A DNA stretch of 64,000 bases, taken from Fulvia fulva. Its lineage: Eukaryota > Ascomycota > Dothideomycetes > Mycosphaerellales > Mycosphaerellaceae. The DNA is taken from the NCBI RefSeq assembly GCF_020509005.1, contig NC_063021.1:1612001-1676000 (forward strand), in the 5' to 3' direction. The position numbers and the translations under genes are program-made. Positions 49,646-63,800 of the stretch are shown here, in pieces (position 1 is the first letter of the stretch; each line of letters begins with the position of its first letter). Below the pieces are notes generated by a model. It was given only the letters and a program-made list of their open reading frames with translations. It made no database searches and was not told the DNA's origin.

Positions 49646-51691
49646 TACCGTATCGATAATCGTTATATAGTCCTAGTCGGAGGCATAGGATATATTAAGA
49701 ATGTATATAGTAGTTATAGCCTATTCGTTCCTCCGGAGTTAGAAGACAATCTAGATAAAGGTAAAATCCCGGTACGTACTCGTATTATATAGGCTTTCTA
49801 CGACTATATAGTAGCTAGTTACTTTAGGGACGAGAAGATCTATAAGTTAGTAGCTCGTAACTATACCTAGGTAGGTATCGTACGATTTATTAAGAGGTAT
49901 ATACGTACCTACCGTACTTACCGTACGGATAAGAATACTAATATCTAGTACCTAGGGCTATTAAGACCGCTACTAGTACTATTTAGCGCTTAGGAGGATA
50001 TCTCTATTAACTTCGTAGTTAAACTACTAAAGGGAATAAGCGTAGTCGACGGACAGACGTACGAGAACATTATAACCGTTATATACCGCCTAACTAAGGA
50101 GTGACATATCATTCCTATTACCTCGATAATAGTAGAGTATTACGTACTAGTATTACTTAAGTACGTGTTTAGTAGATATAGGCTCCCGAAGTCTATTGTC
50201 TCGGATCGTAGTACGTAATAGGTTTCCGTATTCTAGCGTAGGATATACGCGCTACTTAGTATTAATCGAAAGCTATCTTCGTCGTACTACCTAGAAATAG
50301 ATAGATAGTCGGAGAACACGAACAAAGTAATAGAGTAATACCTACGTATCTTTATTAACTATATCTAGGACGACTAGCTAGATTAGACTCTATTAGCTAA
50401 GTTTATAGCAAAAAATATAGTGTCCGTAATAATAGGCGTCTCGCCGTTCTATACTAATACTAGGCGTAATCCAAGGTTCTCTAAGTTCGACTTAGACTTA
50501 CCTATACTACTAATACTATATAAATAGCGACTAGACGCCGAGTCTACGGACAAGTTTATAGCTAAGATATATAAGATATACTAACACTTACTATAGTAGA
50601 TAGCCTTAGTATAAGTAGTCTAAGCTAAGTACGTAAACTAGACGCGTATACCTATATAACGGTACGCCGAAGGCAACGAAGTATAGGTAAGTACTAAGGA
50701 CTAGACGATAGGGAGACGTTCTCGTAAGATAGACGTAAAGTGGTCTAGACCGTACGTAATTACGGAGGTACTACCGGGCAATACTTATAAAGTAGAGCTC
50801 CTACCTACTTTAAATATCGATAATTGCTTCTACTTATACCTTCTTATACTAGTTTATCCGCCGGTTATAGGACAGACATAACCCGTACTACTACCGATCC
50901 GAATTATCGACGACGAATAATATAAAGCCGATCCTACCGAACCAGATTAATAGGAAGTTAAGTAAGTTCTAGACTATAAGAAGAGATAGCCGCGAGGACT
51001 AATACCGGTAGGAGGTAAGTAGCTATATTAGGAATACTTAGTGAAGTATATTAGATATAATAAGCTATTCTATAAAGCTACGGACTAGGTTATCGAGACT
51101 ACCGCCGCCTCCGTAGCCGACTTTTACTATTACTACCTAAGAGCGACTAAGCTACCTAGTTTTTAACTACCTATAGACTAGATACTAAATAAGAATGCTA
51201 TAGGCATACGTATAGCGCGCTAACTAGTATAAGTAGCGATAGCTCTAATACGGGTAGGACTAGGCCTCCGGGCTTATAAGAAAGAGAGCGATACGCGTCG
51301 TAATAACGATCTTACTCGACGAGTAGACCGAGTAGTAGACGCTAATCTTCCGATTAGCGCGAGTTAAGACGATCTTAAAGACGGATTAGACGATAGTCTA
51401 ATAGATAATAAGGTATTTACGAAGGTAATAAGAGATATAATAGATACAATTGATATAAGAGGAGAGGAGAGTACTCCGGAGCGTACTCTAAGAGGGGGGA
51501 GTAGTATTACCGTACCGGCGTATATTTACTTAAAGCCGTAGGTATATACCTAGACCCCGCGCCTACTAACTAATCCGACTAGCGGCTTAGCGCCCGTATA
51601 TAACTCTCGCGCCCTCCGCGCCTCCCTTAGATAGAATATCTATTCGACTTATACCTTACTCGACTACGTACTTATACTTACTTATAATAAC
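49646..51691 (+). mobile_element. Ty3/gypsy element F, part 3 (integrase, chromodomain-like tail, truncated 3' LTR)
   Basis: Integrase features run from about 49830 (KLVARNYT-x-VGIVRFIKRY, a zinc-finger remnant) through IVSDRST (about 50198-50220), LSSSYYLEIDRQSENTNK (about 50272-50328) and VSPFYTNTRRNPRF (about 50438-50480). A chromodomain-like segment (about 50960-51160) follows. The polypurine tract AGAGGGGGGA (51491-51500) precedes the start of an LTR at 51505 (TATTACCGTACCGG). That LTR is cut at about 51691 by LINE H, so its full length is unknown and no second LTR of this type is present at the 5' end. Confidence 0.8.
51505..51691 (+). repeat. Partial 3' LTR of gypsy F
   Basis: It starts TATTACCG after the polypurine tract and is interrupted by LINE H. 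No matching 5' copy was seen. Confidence 0.6.
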
Positions 51692-53225
51692 TTACCTCTC
51701 CGTAAATCTTAGTATTGGGATTTATAGACGACATAAACATTCTAGCCTAGTTAGACTCGATAGAGGAGAACTATCGCCTCCTTAAAGATAGGTATAAGAA
51801 ATACGAGGAGTAGGTAAAGAAGTATAGTGCCCGGTTCGCCCCTAAAAAGTACTAGCTTATACACTTTAGTAAAGCGAGAATATACTATAATATAAAGGCG
51901 GCGGTAAGAATCTAAGGCTACGAGACTAAGCTATTAGCGGAGCTACGAGTACTAGGGATCTGGCTCGACCCGAAGCTAAGCTAGAATATATAGATTAAGA
52001 AAGCCTAGAGTCGAGCGTAAGTTAACGAAGCCTCGATAAAGAGGCTTACGGCGTCTATATAGGGAGTAATATTCGATAAGGTAAGGGTAATATATAAGGC
52101 GATCGTTAAACTAGCTATATTATACGGGGTATAGATTTAGGGTATAGGAGGCATAGGTAAGCCGATCCCGAAACGGATAGAGTAACCTCTAAATAGGTTA
52201 TAGGTAGGTAAACTACGTAGAATACTAGGGGTATATAAGATAACGTTAATAAGTACGGTAGAAATAGAGACGGGAACACTACTAATCGGCTAATATATCC
52301 GGGGAATAAGAATTTAATACGCGGTAAAGACGATAGATTACCTAGTATAAACTACAATCTAGGAGGTAAAGGATAAGATAGAAAGCCGCTACCGGAGAGG
52401 GGCCGGATATAGGATAAGCTAAAAAGAGGATGACCTTACTACCTTTACGGCCGTATAGATAAGTACCGAATAGCTAGTACGAATAGAGGAGGAGCGTAGG
52501 ACTCGCTAGGCCGGCGGGAGCAAGGCTAAGACCTAAAGCCTAGCGAAATAGATAGCGAGCTACCTATAGGAGTAGGACTAGAAAAGCAAGCCCCCTAAGA
52601 CAATAGGCCCGATAGTACTCCGAGCTTTCTAGAGACACAATTACTAGCTATATCGGGACCTAATAAGGGCCGAAGTAAGCATAGCGATCTCAATCAGGTC
52701 TAAATATATTAGACTAAGGGCCTACCTATTTAGAAGACGCGTACTAGACATCTAAAGCCTAGTCTACTAGTATAGCTACCTATCGTAAAACCTAGAATAT
52801 ATACTACTACGATGCCTATAGTAGGCGAGTAGTAGGGGAAATTAGAGGTACTTAGCGGGAAGGAGAGACTATAAGTCAATTATTAGGGACAAAGGTAACA
52901 TTCGCTAAATCTCTTAGTAGATACTATAGTAGAAATACCTCTAGTAGTTTAGCCTCGCTAGCGAGACGGAGGAGTAGATAGATAAGAGGCGGAAGCTAGG
53001 GGGGTTATAGATAATAGATAGGGTAGTTATTAGGATAGGTCTATTATACTAGCGTACCCTTAATAATAGAAATCTAAGACGATAACGAGGGAGAAAAGAT
53101 AGGCGGGAAGGAGGAGGGGTTTTTACTAGTACGGTTTCCCCTCTATATATACAAAAACAAGATAGTATAGCTATATAGGCCAAAGGGCACTATAATAGCT
53201 TAATAAAATATCTATCTATTTATAT
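51692..53225 (+). mobile_element. LINE H, 5'-truncated Tad1-type copy
   Basis: It aligns by eye with LINE C from about 26994 to the 3' end, beginning ACCTCTCCGTAAA and reading GFIDDINILA (about 51718-51745), the GGIGKPIPKRIE block and the tail with GGTTTCCCCTCTATATATAC and AAAATATCTATC. 5' truncation is usual for target-primed insertion. Unlike LINE C, both CA and TG are depleted. It joins the F 3' LTR on the left and the truncated gypsy I-b on the right. Confidence 0.85.
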
Positions 53226-56200
53226 AACGCCTAAGCCGAGAAGGTTTGGGCGTACTTACGGTACTCGGGTAGTAGGTAATCTACCGGGTCTATAATATTG
53301 TCCTTATTAAGCGTCTTATAGAACCGGTTAACATCTACTTACGCGTATATTTTATACGCCCGTAACGAGGGCCCGGATCTTTCTACTACTAGTATAAAGG
53401 CTACGGCTCGAGCGTCTAGTCGTTACGTAGTCTTATCGTCTACTACTATACTATAATTACCTATTATACGCCGTATAGAGTATAAGCTTAGCTAAGTAGT
53501 TAATATCGCGTATAAGTATAGAGGATCGGTACTTTACTTCGATCCTAGTAGTTCATCCTTTTCTTAGATATATATAAGGTAGACTTCAGTACTCTTTCCT
53601 TTATTCTAAACTAAGTATACCTATACCGGCTTGCCGTCCTATAGGTATAGCTCCTTATAGCGCTCCGAGTCGAGGGTAAGCGTCCTAGATTCTTAATAGA
53701 TACCTAGTTAATATACTATACTCTAAGGCCTACCGAGGACTATATTATATTCGAGGTCGGCGAGCTACGTACTTATAACTTCCTTATAACTATTTAGGTC
53801 TACTTCTATCGTTATCTATTCCGTAATCTCTACTCCTAAGGTAGAGCTATCCGCTAGCGTAAGGAGTAGAGGCTCTAGTAATAAATAAACCTTGAAATTA
53901 TTATTATACGTATATATTCGGTCTATAAACTTAGAGTTAGTACCGATATTAAAGAACGACTAAGATTTAATACTATTCGCTATACTAGGCATTACTAAGT
54001 TTATTACTACCTTAGGTTACTATTCTTATTCCTTTCGAATTGTTCTTAAGGAACGCGAAGATATCCTTAGCCCTTTACCTAGTAGAGGTAGTAGCTCTAG
54101 TTCTTCTAGATTTCTAAGAGGCCTAATACTTACTACGCTTAAGTACTAGCCTGACTATTTCCCCGCTATTATAGAGTAGGTAGACCGGGTAGTATCTCGT
54201 AGTCGAAGAGCTTATATACTCGATTAGTAAGGCGGTGTCCGGTCTTACGACACTTCTTATAGCGGCCTTCGTTTATATATCGAGTATTCTTAGCGTTATT
54301 AAGAGGACCAATATTAGCGGCCTATATACTAACTTCGCCACGATCCGCCTACGCCTTACGGGTACGTCGAGAGCGTCCTCCGCTACCGCTACTACCTCCG
54401 TTATTATAGCTAGAACCGGCGGTAGGTAGGTCGGTCTTCTCGTCGTTCTTACTATCCTTCTTATTATCCTTCTTAGTAGGCTACTTTCTCGGGTATAGTA
54501 TATCGACTAGGCGGAAATCCTCCTTAGCTCGATATAAGTAATCTTCTATAGCTTTAATCGTCTATAGGTCCTTAGAGATAAACTTCTAGAGGTACCGGTA
54601 ATTTAGATTACGCTTAAGTATATCGATATAGTCCTCTTAATCGCGGTGAAGCTATATAATGTTCGTACTCTTTCTAAATAAGACGTTAAACTCGGTAAAG
54701 GAGTCGTTACGTCTATCTACTTACTTTAAGGCGGCTATATTATTACGTACGCGAGCCTTCGCGTTACGCTTACTATAGCGCTTACGTAAGTCCTTTATAA
54801 GCTTATTAAGTATCTTATATATACGGTCGCCCTTTACGCTAGTAAGGGACGAGATTTAAGGTCTAATAAATTAGAACGCGCTACCCTTAGTATAGTTATA
54901 TACGGACTTTAACGTAGCCTTCGAGGTATAGAACGTAGTATTCTATAGCTTAGTTTCTAAGGTGTTCTACTACACCTCGAACGTTAGCCCGATAGGTGTA
55001 TTATCCTTGTTCCTATTACCGCTAAACTTCTTTACCTCCGTCTTATCTATCTTAAACATAACGTTAAGGTCTAGGTCGATATTAAGTATCGTATCCTAGT
55101 CCGCGTCGAGCTCCTCGTCCTTACTCTTACGCTTACTCTTCTTAGACTTCTTCTTACGGTACTTACGGCGATCTTCGTCGTCGCTAGGCTCGGAGTTAGA
55201 ATCGGAGTCGGACGAGCTCGAGCTATCGGAGCTATTAGATAGGTTGTCGTCTTAGGCACTATCCTTACGTAATCTATAGCCGCGACGTCCTTACTTAGAC
55301 TTCTCGGCAAGTGGCTTCTTTAGGTCTATAATTTCGTCGTCCTTAGTCTTCTTAATATACTCTATCTCGTAGTTATAGTCCTTAGCGGTAGACCTATAGT
55401 TAGAGAGCTTATTATTAACGTCGCTCTATTAGTTCTCGAGGTCCTAGATACGATTAACGTACTCTACGATCTAGGCGTTAAGTTTAGAGAGCTCTACGTT
55501 CTTGTCTTAAATCAACGACATAGCGTTAAGTATATATTTGCGGTTCTTAGCTATATTAGGCGTAGGCGGTAGTTTCTTAAAATCGTCGACCTACTATTAG
55601 AGTAGATTACGGACTACTATAAGCTAGTCGTGATCCTTTACGGCGGTATCGCGTTCCTTAGTCGTATTGTCTATACTCTTCTAGATATTATTACGATCGG
55701 CTATAATTGCCTTTAGATCGTCCTTTACTTTAGCGATATCCGGCTCGTTAATCTTATACTTATCGACCTTATTCGTAAGATACTTAACCTACTTATCTAC
55801 CTTCTACTATAATATCTATACATCTAACCTCTTCTACCTAAACTCGGCCTTATCCTACTTTAGCTTATCCTAGGCTATCCTAACTACTACTCTCTTATCC
55901 TAAAGCTTATTATACGCCTAGCCGAATATCTTTAACAACTCGGTTGTATTATAGTCGTCGGCTTAGGCGCGTCGAAGTAGGTAATAGATCGTAGATAGTA
56001 CTTTAGGTATACTAGCTATAAGGGCTTAGAACTCGGTTATATCTAGGTTCTTTAGCTCCTCTAGATTATAGCGGAAAGTCTTAGCTACCTATTATTCTCC
56101 TTCTCCTTTATCTATTACTATATTATCGTTATAATTAAACTAAATATCCTATCTAGTTATATATTCTTTCACTTCGTCGTCCCGGATATAGTCGGAGAGG

Positions 56201-56495
56201 TTAATCGTCTTAGGCGGTTCGGTAACTAGTTATATTAGTTACTTAATACGCTACTATATTTACTCGTTAGTTAGCTATTAGGGTTAGGTTTATTACGAGA
56301 CTATAATACGAGAGTATAAGGGTATAGTATTAACGAAGTCGATAGCTAAAGAGAGAAGAGAGTCTAAGAACAAGGTCTATACTTAAAGGCCGAGGTGTCG
56401 GGCGTCGGTATCGAGCCGAGCTAAGTCATCCGGGTTACGTGACCAAGGGTCACGTGATCAGATTCGAATCCTTTACTTACGGTACGGCTATGACA
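53226..56495 (-). mobile_element. Ty3/gypsy piece I-b (LTR, gag, protease, start of pol), minus strand
   Basis: On the minus strand it runs from an LTR that starts TGTCATAGCC at 56495, through a charged coiled-coil gag (about 56200-54400) with an Asp/Ser/Arg/Lys-rich stretch (about 55070-55310), to a protease-like region (about 54200-53600) and the pre-RT segment DPVDYLLPEYRKYA (about 53280-53325), where LINE H cuts it off. Gag has many stops. The inner LTR boundary is estimated near 56300. The same LTR directly follows the polypurine tract of piece I-a. Confidence 0.75.
56300..56495 (-). repeat. LTR shared by gypsy pieces I-a and I-b
   Basis: It starts TGTCATAGCC (minus) next to the purine-rich tract GAGGAGGGGTAG. 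The other end is uncertain. It contains the unmutated inverted repeat ACGTGACC-AAG-GGTCACGT at 56437-56455 and GATTCGAATC next to it. Confidence 0.6.
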
Positions 56496-57708
56496 CTACC
56501 CCTCCTCTAAAACACCTTCGTCTCGAAGCGTATATCCTTAAATCTCCCTTAGCGTAAACGCAAAAGCTTTATTATCCTCTATATCGTTCGTTTCGTCTAT
56601 TAGCTCTAATAATATACTAGAGGTAGGCACTAAACCCTTTTAATATAGCTATCGTTAGTAGTAGGCGTATAGTTATCCTTAGCTAGAGCTACAGGGCTAT
56701 TACCTTTACGTAGAGGCTATACCGTTACGGTTAACTAAGGTACTAGATCTATTACGTTCGCGTCCGGCCTTATATCGACTAAGGTCTTATTCGGAATCTA
56801 ATCTTCTAGCGGATAAAAGTTAATCGGTATAGACTTAGTTAGGTTGTTTTACTTAAAGTCTACGACTACCTTCGGTATATCCTTATATACTATACTCGCG
56901 GGCTCCTAGGTAGACTTACTATCTAAATAGCCCTTCTATTCTATTAGTATAGTAATGCCTCTACCCTTCGGCTTAGAATCTAGGACGCGTTTAACCTCCT
57001 AGATCTTGAACGTGTTACTAGTTTTATTAGTAACCTCGATCGGCGGCGGTCGTACGTTATCTTCTAGATCTACCGGTCGGAGAAGATTTAAATAGAAGGA
57101 GTTATATACGCGGATCGTCTCTAGTAGGGCAATACTATACGTATTCTTACCGAGCGTAGTAGTAATTATTACCGGTCTAAACTATATAATATTAAGCTTC
57201 TTAGCTAGGCGTAATGACTTCTATTTCTTAGTATTAATATAGATACGGTCGCCTAGACTATATCGCGGTAGTATAGTACGGTATATATTAACGTTATCTA
57301 CTTATAGGGCTTGATCGTAACGTAAGCATTCGGATAGGTACGTATAGAAGTCCTTTATCTATTAAGTAAAACGCTCTACCTTTTCGGCGGATAGGCGTTA
57401 CTTAGTAGGTATTAGAAGCTTAGGGAGGCTATCTCTATTAAAGTTACTAGTACGAGGATTACGACCTCGTTCGGCAAAGAATAGCGACATACCTATTACT
57501 TCTATAATGTAGTTATTCTTTACGAATTCCGCTAGCGGAAGCTACTATACCTAAGCTCCTTATACGTAGTCGATAAAGATACGGAGGTACTTCTCTATCT
57601 CCTTATTCGTGTTCTTAGACTATCTATCGGTCTTAGGATAGAAGGCTATAGACAACTTATAGACTATCTCTACTAGTTCGTAGAAGCGTTACTAAAAAGC
57701 TAATAGCT
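56496..57708 (-). mobile_element. Ty3/gypsy piece I-a (integrase C-terminus and chromodomain), minus strand
   Basis: The minus strand encodes the later integrase (KNTNKEIEKYLRIFIDYV, about 57640-57570) and a C-terminal chromodomain remnant with KRVLDSKPKGRGITILIE (about 57005-56950) and KGYLDSKSTQEPASIVYK (about 56945-56890). It ends at the polypurine tract before 56495. The upstream part is cut by G2 at 57709. It may be a different copy of the same family as I-b. Confidence 0.78.
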
Positions 57709-57892
57709 TATTACGGGTAGCCCGCGACCCCTTACTATAGCTACGTTAGCCCGGGTGAACCGCGGACCTTCCGTATCGGGTTAGCGCGGCTTAGCTTTAC
57801 TTTATGACTTCGCCGCGCCTCGCGCTCCTCTTTCGTAGCTTCGTAGAACAATAACTCTCTTATTTAGACCCTACGGTACGCGCGCCCTTATA
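57709..57892 (+). repeat. G2 5' LTR
   Basis: 184 bp, TATTACGGGTAGCCCGCG...CTTATA, matching the G1 LTRs. Its left flank is TAGCT. Confidence 0.88.
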
Positions 57893-60800
57893 GTTTGTTC
57901 TACTACCCTACCTAGATCGCGGATCTAGGTAAGGGACGCGTAAGAATAGGAATAGACAGAACTATAGAACTCGAAGGACGCGTAGAGTCGTATTAGAACA
58001 TAGAATACGGTAAGGCGTATAGCGCGTAAATACCTAGAGAACGTAACGCGGCGACATTATTAGTAGGTAGTCGCGCGCTCGTAGATAGTTAGGAAATAGG
58101 CATCGTTACGCCTCTCCCGAACCTAGATAATATAACTTTATAGACGAACGGCGGTATACTACCGCTACTAAAGCCTAAGAGCAAAGGTAAGTAGCGTATA
58201 TCTCTTTTCCCCGACCTCTCCTCTTTTCCTTAGAGTTAGATATAGGACGATAACCGGCGGGTTATAGTAGATACCGGTGTCGCGCTATAATAGGAAATTA
58301 ATAAAGCTTACTAGAAAGCCTTCGAGCGAGAAGAAGGTAGTAAGATTGACTTTATAGAACTGTTCGAATTTAAGCTCGAAGAGGACCTAGACGAGGTATA
58401 CCTATTACTCGACAAGGTAGAGCATATTCTCGTATCCAAATACTAGAATGTTATACTAGACAAACTTACGACCCTCGTACCCTAGTACCTAAAGACTACC
58501 TACGACTTTGTACTATAGGTAGTAATATATAGCGATCACTAAAGGCAGACAACTCGATATAATAGAGCGAGCTAATAACCTCTAGAACACCTAGTATACT
58601 ACGCTATATACCGAGTATAACCGTACCTATAAGATACTACGAAGCGAGGAGGCTATAATATAGAAGATAGCCGTAGACCTAAAGAGTAAGAAGGATTATG
58701 ACCTAGTAAAGTTATAAGAGGAGAAGAAGAAGAAGGTATAGGATACCGAAGCTAAGAACTAGGCTCTATAGAAGGAGGTTAACGATCTAAAGACTCGACT
58801 CTAAGCTACTAAAGACACTATATAGAATAGAGGCCGCTCTAGTCGCCGACCCTCCTATTTACCTCCGCGCGAGACTTTACTCGAGTAGCTAATACGTAAG
58901 TATCGTAAAGCTACTAGTAGAGGCGGCGGCGGCGGAGGTAGTAGTAACGATAATAATAACGGTAATAGTAATAACGACCGAGGACGTAAAAGAAACCGTC
59001 TACGACCTAATAATAATAACGGTCGCGACTCTCGAGCGCGTAATACCCGTATATAGACTCCCCTAACCGAACTTTCAGAACGCCTATTTACTATTAACCG
59101 TACTCTAATACGCGGTATCGAGGTTAGTAAGGGCGTGCCTAACCCGAAGTACTTCAAGAACGATAACGACCCTAACTTCGATAGTTAGTATAGTAGCGTA
59201 CTTCTTAAGCTAACTATAACTACTTTCCGCTCCGAGGTAGACGGCCTACGTTTTGTATATAGATAGATATAGGGTGACCCTTAGAGAAGTATTAAGCCGA
59301 GGATTCCCGTACCTAGATAATAATTATTTAACGAGTTCAAGACTAGTAAAGAACTACTAGATTAGATAACGCGCTAGTACGGTACCCGTAACGAAGGAAC
59401 TAAGGCTATAGTTAATATCGCTATCTATAAGGAGGAGTAGGGCGAGACCTTTATTACCTTCTACGCTCGCTACTCGAAGCTACGTACTTAGATAGAGTAG
59501 ACCGACGAGACAAAGCTAATGCTATTTCGTAACCGCCTAAACCTTAAGTACTTTATTAAGACTTTCGGCGATAGGGAAGTAGATAGACGCTTATACGATA
59601 TATAGGATGTTATTAAGGAATATACGGTATTAGATAAGAGCTTCTACGAGACCGACCGACTATATCTATAGAAGGAGCGCCTACGTAGCAACCCTAATTC
59701 GAATAATAACGGCGTATAGGGCGGTAGTAATACCGTAGGCGCCGTAGCTACTAGTACGACCGCTATAATCGTCTAGCGACTACTATAATACGTAGATACG
59801 AAGAAGAAGGAGGACCTACCGGTTCACTTATAGAACCTACCTTTATTAAACCGTAAGTAGCGGGAGGACCTTAAGAAGTAGGGTAAGTACTACCGCTACC
59901 GTATAGGCTCGTACGTATTAACGAACCCCGAATACCGGATATAGTTACGACGGCGACTACCGCCCTCTACGCCTACGGAACAACCCGAGCCTTAGCTCCC
60001 TTACTACCGACCTATAGCAATAGGGAAATAGTACGACCGCTACCTAAGCGTAGTAGATAGCGGTTAGTAACCGAACTTTCTAAGATAGAAAGAGTATAAG
60101 ATTAGGCGATATAGAATATAAGAGACGGACTATAGTAAGGAGCTTAAGATATTAGTATATATACTAGATAAATAATAACTAGCTATATACCCTTATATAG
60201 TATTACCCGTAATAATAAAACATAAAAAGGCTCGCGGCCTTATAGATTTTACCTCTACCTCTCTCTTTCTTAATTAGAAATTTATACGTAAATATATAAC
60301 CCCCTTAATCCCTTTAACGAAGAATAGACGATTAATACTAGGAGATAGATCGGCTATAGCGCGTCAGATTATATATATAGTCCTTATAGACGTGGTTATC
60401 GGCGGTTATTACGAGCAAATACTATACTACGTTACTAATCTCGAATACGATATCGTCTTTAGACTACCGTAGCTCTCCGCGTATAATCCGAATATCTTCT
60501 AGGAAACTAGCGAGGTAGCGTTTAGATCTAACTACTACTTCGGTCACTATCTATATAATAAGATATCGACAATAGTATAATCTCTAAACTATATCGGTAG
60601 AACCTAGTAAACGAAATATAGACTAAAGCCCTTTACTAGCGAATTAGTAGGATTTATAGCCGGAGGGGCGGAGCTGAATATATCCGCTCTAGAGGTAGAT
60701 AAAGAGGTAGATTACTAGGAAGTCTCGTAGCGCGTATAGGAGATATACGCGTACCGGCCTTAGGCCGAGTGCTTCTATATTATGCCTACGGGGCGCGAGG

Positions 60801-63800
60801 ATAATAACAATAACGGTAATAGCCTTAAACTAAGCGCGATAGTAGCTAATGACCTAGATTAGTTCTTAAACAAGTAGTTTAACTACAATCCTAAAGAGAA
60901 GCTCCCGCCTATATACTACGACATTATAGATACTTCCTTAGTAAAGGACTACGAGGGACTCCTACCTTACCGACTAGGTATCGACTACGAGATTTATATT
61001 AAACCCGGTAGACCTTAAGAACCGCTATATCGAAAGCTATACGGACTAGCCGAGAAGGAGAATAAAGCCGTTAAGAAATAGTTACTCGAACAGACTTTAG
61101 AAGGTAAGGTACGTAAGGCCGGTCAGAAAATAAGCTAGTTACCGGTACCGGTATTAGTAGTAAGAAAGCCTAGAGGAGGGCTACGAGTATATATTAACTA
61201 CCGTAGGCTAAACGCTATTACTATTAAGAATCGCTATCCTATTCTATTGATATAGGAAACGCTTAACCGTATATACGGAAAGAGATACTTTACGAAACTA
61301 GATATTATAGTAGCCTTTAATAAGTTACGTATCGCGGAAGGGTACGAGTAGCTAATAGCTTTCGTAATACGCTACGGTATATACAAATGCCTCGTATTAG
61401 CTCTCGGCCTCTATAACGGACCCGTAACCTTTTAGTCGTATATTAATAAGGTTCTATAGGAACATCTAGATAACTTTGTATTAGTATATCTAGATAACGT
61501 CCTTATCTTTAGCGACACTCTAGAGGAACACGTCGAACACGTATAAAAGGTATTAATTAAGCTACGAGATACCGGGCTTACTATTATTATCGATAAGTCC
61601 GAGTTCTACTAGGAACGTAAAAAATATCTAGGCCTTATTATAATACCCTAGGGTATCGAGATACACCCGGAGAAATTGGAATGTATACAAACCTAGGAAG
61701 CACTAACTAATCTTAAGGATGTCTAAGCCTTCCTAGGATTCGCGAACTTTTACCGTAGGTTTATCGAGGCCTTCTCTCGTATTATATCCCTATTAACTAA
61801 CCTAACGAAGTTATATAGGCCTAGCAATCATAAGAACCGTAGAATCAACTAGACTGATAATTGCTAGAGCGTATTCGAGGCGTTTAAAGTAGCGTTTAGT
61901 AAGGCAGGTATACTAGTATACTATATACCGGGTAGACAGACCGTCGTCGAGACTAACTCCTTAGACTTTATTAATATAGGTATACTCTTCTAATACGACG
62001 AGTAGGGAGTGTTGCACCCTATAGCTTTCTATTCGAAGAAGCTAAGCCCCTAGGAGTATAATTACGAGATCTACGATAAGGAACTCCTCGCGATTATTAA
62101 AGCATTCGAAGAGTAGCGCCCGGAGCTTACGTACGAAGTAGACGAGAACGGCGATCTAGTCAAAGTGTTTATAGACTATAAGAACCTCGAATATTTTATG
62201 ACTACGAAGTAGCTAAATCGCCGATAAGCGCGATAGGTAGAATTTCTATTAGAATTCAACTTCTAGATTATATACCGCCTAGGTATATAAGGAACGAAGC
62301 TAGATAGCCTAACGAGACGTAGCTAGGACCTTCCGTAGGGGTGGACGATCCGAGAAATCAGTACTAGTATTAGACATTACTTCCGCTAGAGCGATTTCTT
62401 AAGATCGACTCTATACGAGCTACTGTCGAAGATACGCCCGAAGAAGAAGAGACGACGACTCCCCTAAATCCTAAAGCAATCGAGTTCATTCTAGAACTAG
62501 AACAGGTACTATAAACATAGCTAGTACTAGCTTAGGAAGTATAGACTACGAATAAAGCCGAAGTCGAAGCTAAACTCGAGTACCGTATAACGACTACTTA
62601 CGACCTAGACTAAGAACTTAAGGCGGCAATTAACATACTACGGAAAGATAGTACTATCCCTCTACTCTTATAGAAGGCGAAGATACACCCTACGTACTAT
62701 AAGGTAGATAGTAACATATTATATATACGAAACTAGTACGATAGCTAGAGCCTATAGGTATCCGATAACTAGGCCCTACGGACTCGGCTTATTAAAATAA
62801 ATCATAACGGTCTAGTAGTAGGACATCTAGGACGAGCTCGAATCTATAAACTCGTAGTACGAGAATTCTACTGGCCTAGCTTAGTAAGATTAGTACGTAG
62901 ATATACCGCGAATTACCGTATATACCGTACGACTAAATCTCTATACTCTTAGCTACCTAGGTTATTATACCCACTTTTAGTACTAGACCGACCTTAGAGG
63001 TATATCGCGTTAGACTTCGTAGTCGGACTTCCTAATAGTACCCTCGATAGTATAACCTATAACAATATTATAACCGTAATAGATAGGCTAACGAAGGAAG
63101 TCGAGCTGATTCCGATCGGAGCGATAACTATATAGAGTACGGCAAGACTTTTCCTTAAGTATATATTCTCCCGACGCGGATTTCCTAATACTATTACTTT
63201 AGACCGCGGTAAACAATAGGTTACTACCTTCTAGAAGAAACTTTATAAGATACTTTGTATAAGTCGGAAGCTAAGTTCTTTATACTACCTAGAAACTAAT
63301 AGACAGTCGGAACGTACTAACTAAGTAATAGAACAGTATCTCTATATATTTACTAACGAGGCATAAGATGACTAGGCAGAATGGCTTTGTCTAGCTTAGT
63401 TCGCGATTAATAACCACCTTTCTAAAACTACTAGTGTGTTACTATTCTACGCTACTTTAGGCTATAACCCTAAGTTTATAGAGCGCGTAGACCTAAGCGC
63501 TAGAAAAGAGGGAGGACTAACTACTCTCTAGCGACTAGATACGTAATCGGCTAAAGCCTTTATACGCTAGATTTACGACCTTTATAAGCAACTTTAAGGA
63601 AATATACGGATGTTATAAGCTCTCTAAGCTAAAGTAGTAAACCGCTACTAAAGTATCCCGCTAGACTATAAAGTAGGCGACTAGGTATACCTAAGTACTA
63701 AGAATATCTGTACGACTCGACTATCTAAGAAGCTCGATAGAAGATACGCTAGTCCGTACTAGATTATAGAAGTTATACTAGCTAAGCTCTTATATAAACT

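Noticed and set aside
58855..59157. 100-residue Arg/Leu/Pro-rich open frame on the minus strand
   Set aside because: It is antisense to the Gly/Arg/Asn-rich gag region of G2; the composition is explained by the repeat.
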